In this document: one piece after another, positions 60,516 to 64,000 of the stretch
How positions within the stretch are numbered: the stretch's first letter is position 1
Layout: the number at the start of each line of letters is the position of its first letter
Source: Gracilaria domingensis
Lineage: Eukaryota > Rhodophyta > Florideophyceae > Gracilariales > Gracilariaceae
Assembly (NCBI GenBank): GCA_022539475.1
Contig: VCMS01000315.1
Location: forward strand, 1 to 64,000
Length of the DNA stretch: 64,000 bases
Direction: 5' to 3'
Made by a program: the position numbers and the translations under genes
The notes under the pieces: generated by a model
The model's database searches: none
The model's input: the letters and a program-made list of their open reading frames with translations, nothing else
What the model was told of the DNA's origin: nothing

Positions 60516-63131
60516 TTAGCAGCTCCGACCTATGTCCCTTCGGCAAGTGAATGACTCTGAGCCAGGGTCCTTGTGCTCAATTACGTTCTTCCCTTGCCAT
60601 TCCTGCGGTCTCAGCCTGGCATACCCGCACCATGATGGGTTCAGTGGGCCATCATATGGGTCACCTCGAACAAGTCCGTGCTCCTCAGATTCCGGAAGAG
60701 CTGTAGGTAACTCGTCATCAAATGACCCCCCACCTGTCTCTTGCTGATCGTCTGGCGCAGCATCTTTCTCGACGGTGACAACCCGTGGAACTGTCACAGA
60801 AAGAAGCTCTTCGTCATCCACAAATGCAGAACTGCCTGCGTTCTCTGCATTCGCTCCCTCTCCCAATGCCACGAACTGAACCTTCATCGACCTTCCTCTC
60901 AGCACATGTTCATTTAGTTGAGACATCAGGTCATCCGGTGTCATGCTGTTCAGAGTAGATCTCATCTGTTGTGTGAAAGTCTTTCTCCGTTTCTTCCTCG
61001 GCGGAGCCCGCTGTTCTTCTTCAGAGCTATCCAGAACTTCTATGGCACCTCGATTTCGGCCGTGTTCGATTTCCCTATAACTCACCTGCGCCCGTTCTCG
61101 TGCACTTCTTCGCGGCTCCCCTTCTTCACTGTCAGATGTTGCAGCAGCAGCAGCGGGAGTCCTCCTCTTTGTCACGGACTGCTTCACTGGTGCAGGGGGC
61201 GGAATTACCTTGAGCATCGTCCGCAATCGATTCTGAACGGAAGTCGTGGCAGTTCTAATTGAGTTCGTCCTGCTCCGAACACGCGGCAAAGTGTTGAAGT
61301 TCACAACTTGTCCCAAAAGGAACTGATACACAGCTGCGTTGTTGTCTGGGTCTTCAACGTCATCTTCATTCGATGGAGTAGAAAGACTGACTTCGCGTTT
61401 CAGGAACACTTCCATGGACTCTTCCTCGTTCAGTTCATTCCTCACTGCTCTAGCCGCGCGGAACAGAGACACTGCTCTATCATAAAAGAAACCTCGAACC
61501 TCCTCAAAGCTTTTCCATTGCTTTGTCTTCGTCGACTTGCCCTTCAATAGAAACATCTGAAGACAATCAAGAATGAAGGAAAACTCCTCGGCATCCAAAA
61601 CATATAGCGGAGTATGGGACAGATGTGTGAGACCTATGTCACTCACAGTCTCACATATATCCTCGAAATGGGCCAGCATTCCCTCACGAGACATGAGTTG
61701 CAGGGCGACATTGGCATATCTCAGGTACTGACGCTCTTGCACAGTCCCAATCAGTTGGCTCTCCTTCAACACTTCTGTCACTTCTGCAGGATCCACGTCT
61801 GCCGGCGTCACCCCCTCAACATCTTCAATTAGAATGGCGACCACACTAACTATAGAGTGTATCTTGTCTGCAAACATCATCCTTCGCATGGTACTCGTCG
61901 ACTCATTGAGGTACGAAGCAACACATAACAATTCCTTCATCCCAATGGGCCTCCCATCTCTTCGTATCAGCAGATTGCAACGCCAAAACTTGGCTAATCG
62001 CTTCCACTTCGGTGCACCAGTCCCTGCCAAATATTGTATAGCTTTCAGACGATGCAAACCATCTACAATGAAGCACTTCTTCGTTAGGCGTCCCTTGTCA
62101 GTATCCCTCTCTCCCGTAGTAGCATCTTGTAAGGCCACCACTGGAGAACCCATCGACTGCAATATCCCCCGCTCCTCCATACTCTTCACAAGGGCTTCAA
62201 CGTGGCGTTTACTTACTCCACGGAGTAAATTGGGCGGAGTGTCCACCAGAGTGATGTCAACAGTAACAACAACCATCCGATACTGATTGAGGTTCACCTT
62301 TGGTACCTTCTGACGAATTCGTCTGTACGTCTTGCTCCGAGTAGGTGTCCCTTGTGTTCCAGACCGCTCGCCAGAAACACTTGAACGTGCCATTCTTGCG
62401 GACAGAAGCACAACGTCATCGTCCTGCTGCTCCGCAGTTTCTGGTGCAGTTTGGGGTACAGATGGACCAGCTCCTTGCGCGGATTGCGCATCCGCGTCTG
62501 GAAGGGGACCTTTCATGATCTCATCTTCCTCCTCTTGCACAGCCGTCCCCTGCTGAACCGTCTGTTTCGACGCAGAAGTTCCCCTTGTGTCGACGGTCTG
62601 ATTCATCGCAGGAGAAGCCCTTTTCGACGCAGTGGGCTTCGTAGCGGAGGTAGACTTTGTTTGACCTGTCCGCTTCGTAGCTGGGGATGCTCTCGTCTCC
62701 ATAGACCGCTTCGTAATAGACGACGGACCTGCCCGCGGAGGTGCTACTGATGCGCTACCTCTCGGTGTTGATGAACTTCGAATTGGCTCCGTGCGGCTTG
62801 TCGGCGTCATCACCTCACTCATAGCGCTCACCGTTCCTCGCTTCGACGCCGGAATGCTGGCTGCCACCGGTTCCATCATTTTCTCATCCCAAGGAGCGGC
62901 CGTCCGGAGATCCTGGATATATTGTGGAAGATCCAGGCCCTCCGCCCGGTAAGGGTAGAACGTCTGACCGCTTCGACTGATGAGAATATTATGAACCACC
63001 ACAAGACCTGTGTCCAATTGCTTCCCGTGCAACTCGCGGCGTAGAACACTTCCAATTCCATGCAACAACGCTTCCCGACTATCACCTTCCTTCATCCTCA
63101 ATATCCATCTGCAGAGAATAAACCCGGCCAT
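60516..63131 (-). CDS. Large ParB-domain protein
   Basis: About 871 residues from ATG 63131. Residues ~100-280 are a Ser/Thr/Lys/Arg-rich low-complexity linker (KRTGQTKSTSATKPTASKRA). A ParB/sulfiredoxin-fold domain follows: VTVDITLVDTPPNLLRGVSK, HVEALVKSMEERGILQSMGS, and the signature FIVDGLHRLKAIQ (about 358-370). A helical region (KELLCVASYLNESTSTMRRM) suits the HTH segment after ParB domains. The tail has basic (PPRKKRRKTFTQQ) and acidic stretches. ParB-fold proteins act as CTP-dependent clamps, nucleases or kinase-like enzymes. A eukaryotic nuclear copy suggests a mobile or viral origin. Its end overlaps the dioxygenase-like frame by about 54 nt. The N-terminus may lie further upstream, near or in the gap. 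Confidence 0.65.
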   Translation of the reverse strand: MAGFILCRWILRMKEGDSREALLHGIGSVLRRELHGKQLDTGLVVVHNILISRSGQTFYPYRAEGLDLPQYIQDLRTAAPWDEKMMEPVAASIPASKRGTVSAMSEVMTPTSRTEPIRSSSTPRGSASVAPPRAGPSSITKRSMETRASPATKRTGQTKSTSATKPTASKRASPAMNQTVDTRGTSASKQTVQQGTAVQEEEDEIMKGPLPDADAQSAQGAGPSVPQTAPETAEQQDDDVVLLSARMARSSVSGERSGTQGTPTRSKTYRRIRQKVPKVNLNQYRMVVVTVDITLVDTPPNLLRGVSKRHVEALVKSMEERGILQSMGSPVVALQDATTGERDTDKGRLTKKCFIVDGLHRLKAIQYLAGTGAPKWKRLAKFWRCNLLIRRDGRPIGMKELLCVASYLNESTSTMRRMMFADKIHSIVSVVAILIEDVEGVTPADVDPAEVTEVLKESQLIGTVQERQYLRYANVALQLMSREGMLAHFEDICETVSDIGLTHLSHTPLYVLDAEEFSFILDCLQMFLLKGKSTKTKQWKSFEEVRGFFYDRAVSLFRAARAVRNELNEEESMEVFLKREVSLSTPSNEDDVEDPDNNAAVYQFLLGQVVNFNTLPRVRSRTNSIRTATTSVQNRLRTMLKVIPPPAPVKQSVTKRRTPAAAAATSDSEEGEPRRSARERAQVSYREIEHGRNRGAIEVLDSSEEEQRAPPRKKRRKTFTQQMRSTLNSMTPDDLMSQLNEHVLRGRSMKVQFVALGEGANAENAGSSAFVDDEELLSVTVPRVVTVEKDAAPDDQQETGGGSFDDELPTALPESEEHGLVRGDPYDGPLNPSWCGYARLRPQEWQGKNVIEHKDPGSESFTCRRDIGRSC

Positions 63132-63190
63132 TCCACCTTGCAATTAATCGAGTGCTCCGCCGAGTGCGGGGACAGTCACCGCTTTGCGTA

Positions 63191-64000
63191 NNNNNNNNNN
63201 NNNNNNNNNNNNNNNNNNNNNNNNNNNNNNNNNNNNNNNNNNNNNNNNNNNNNNNNNNNNNNNNNNNNNNNNNNNNNNNNNNNNNNNNNNNNNNNNNNNN
63301 NNNNNNNNNNNNNNNNNNNNNNNNNNNNNNNNNNNNNNNNNNNNNNNNNNNNNNNNNNNNNNNNNNNNNNNNNNNNNNNNNNNNNNNNNNNNNNNNNNNN
63401 NNNNNNNNNNNNNNNNNNNNNNNNNNNNNNNNNNNNNNNNNNNNNNNNNNNNNNNNNNNNNNNNNNNNNNNNNNNNNNNNNNNNNNNNNNNNNNNNNNNN
63501 NNNNNNNNNNNNNNNNNNNNNNNNNNNNNNNNNNNNNNNNNNNNNNNNNNNNNNNNNNNNNNNNNNNNNNNNNNNNNNNNNNNNNNNNNNNNNNNNNNNN
63601 NNNNNNNNNNNNNNNNNNNNNNNNNNNNNNNNNNNNNNNNNNNNNNNNNNNNNNNNNNNNNNNNNNNNNNNNNNNNNNNNNNNNNNNNNNNNNNNNNNNN
63701 NNNNNNNNNNNNNNNNNNNNNNNNNNNNNNNNNNNNNNNNNNNNNNNNNNNNNNNNNNNNNNNNNNNNNNNNNNNNNNNNNNNNNNNNNNNNNNNNNNNN
63801 NNNNNNNNNNNNNNNNNNNNNNNNNNNNNNNNNNNNNNNNNNNNNNNNNNNNNNNNNNNNNNNNNNNNNNNNNNNNNNNNNNNNNNNNNNNNNNNNNNNN
63901 NNNNNNNNNNNNNNNNNNNNNNNNNNNNNNNNNNNNNNNNNNNNNNNNNNNNNNNNNNNNNNNNNNNNNNNNNNNNNNNNNNNNNNNNNNNNNNNNNNNN
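63191..64000. other. Assembly gap
   Basis: A run of 810 undetermined bases. It starts 60 bp upstream of the chosen ParB-domain start, so the promoter or any first exon of that gene is not visible. Confidence 1.

Overview
The window is nuclear DNA of a eukaryote, most likely a florideophyte-type red alga. This is an inference from three things: gene-dense, almost intron-free housekeeping genes; a plastid-type arginine biosynthesis enzyme with an N-terminal extension; and a tRNA-Asp gene whose D-loop carries about 11 extra bases, a tRNA disruption known from red algae (Cyanidioschyzon). No ribosomal or organellar genome is present. Positions 63191-64000 are an assembly gap.

Layout. (1) 1-9.65 kb: repeat unit A (1-5256) and a truncated head-to-tail copy B (~5262-9647). 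The unit carries a HAD phosphatase, a ketopantoate-reductase-like NAD(P)-binding protein, a broken ribulose-phosphate epimerase, an array of three homologous hairpins and a 309-residue coiled-coil ORF. (2) 9.65-17.0 kb: decayed DNA, with a hAT transposase holding three in-frame stops, an adenylate kinase pseudogene, a conserved-looking ORF fragment and a degenerate Tc1/mariner transposase. (3) 17.5-40.4 kb: a compact housekeeping island in strict strand alternation: prefoldin 5 (+), RAD51 (-), tRNA-Asp (+), ArgC (+), beta-adaptin (-), a DSC3-like membrane protein (+), a Nup133-like protein (-), ribosome recycling factor (+), an AFG2-type AAA ATPase (-), SNU13 (+), CSN8 (-), a NOP4/RBM28 RNA-binding protein (+) and a MiaB-type enzyme (-). 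(4) 41.4-46.2 kb: a small two-pass membrane protein, an unidentified frameshifted ORF and a foldback repeat. (5) 46.2-50.56 kb: two inverted arrays of palindrome-packed satellite bracketing a tyrosine recombinase (-) and a divergent ORF with a GCR1-like DNA-binding segment (+), which looks like a Crypton-like element with an unusual layout. (6) 50.8-52.96 kb: a RING finger gene and a phospholipid scramblase pseudogene. (7) 52.96-58.2 kb: copy C of the repeat unit, inverted relative to A, so that arms of at least 5.2 kb flank about 47 kb. (8) 58.2-63.14 kb: a dead HAD paralogue, then a 2-oxoglutarate/Fe(II) dioxygenase-like ORF overlapping the end of a large ParB-domain ORF in another frame.

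The island genes serve proteostasis and ribosome work (prefoldin, CSN8, RING, DSC3-like, AFG2, NOP4, SNU13, RRF), trafficking and nuclear pores (beta-adaptin, Nup133-like), DNA repair (RAD51), tRNA modification (MiaB) and arginine synthesis (ArgC). They share no pathway; what they share is a compact convergent/divergent arrangement. The best candidates for undescribed biology are the recombinase element with hairpin-satellite arms (46.2-50.56 kb), the ParB plus dioxygenase pair (59.3-63.1 kb) with its possible frameshift fusion, the triple-hairpin array kept in every copy of the segmental repeat, and the D-loop-disrupted tRNA. All functional assignments come from reading motifs by eye; no database search was run.
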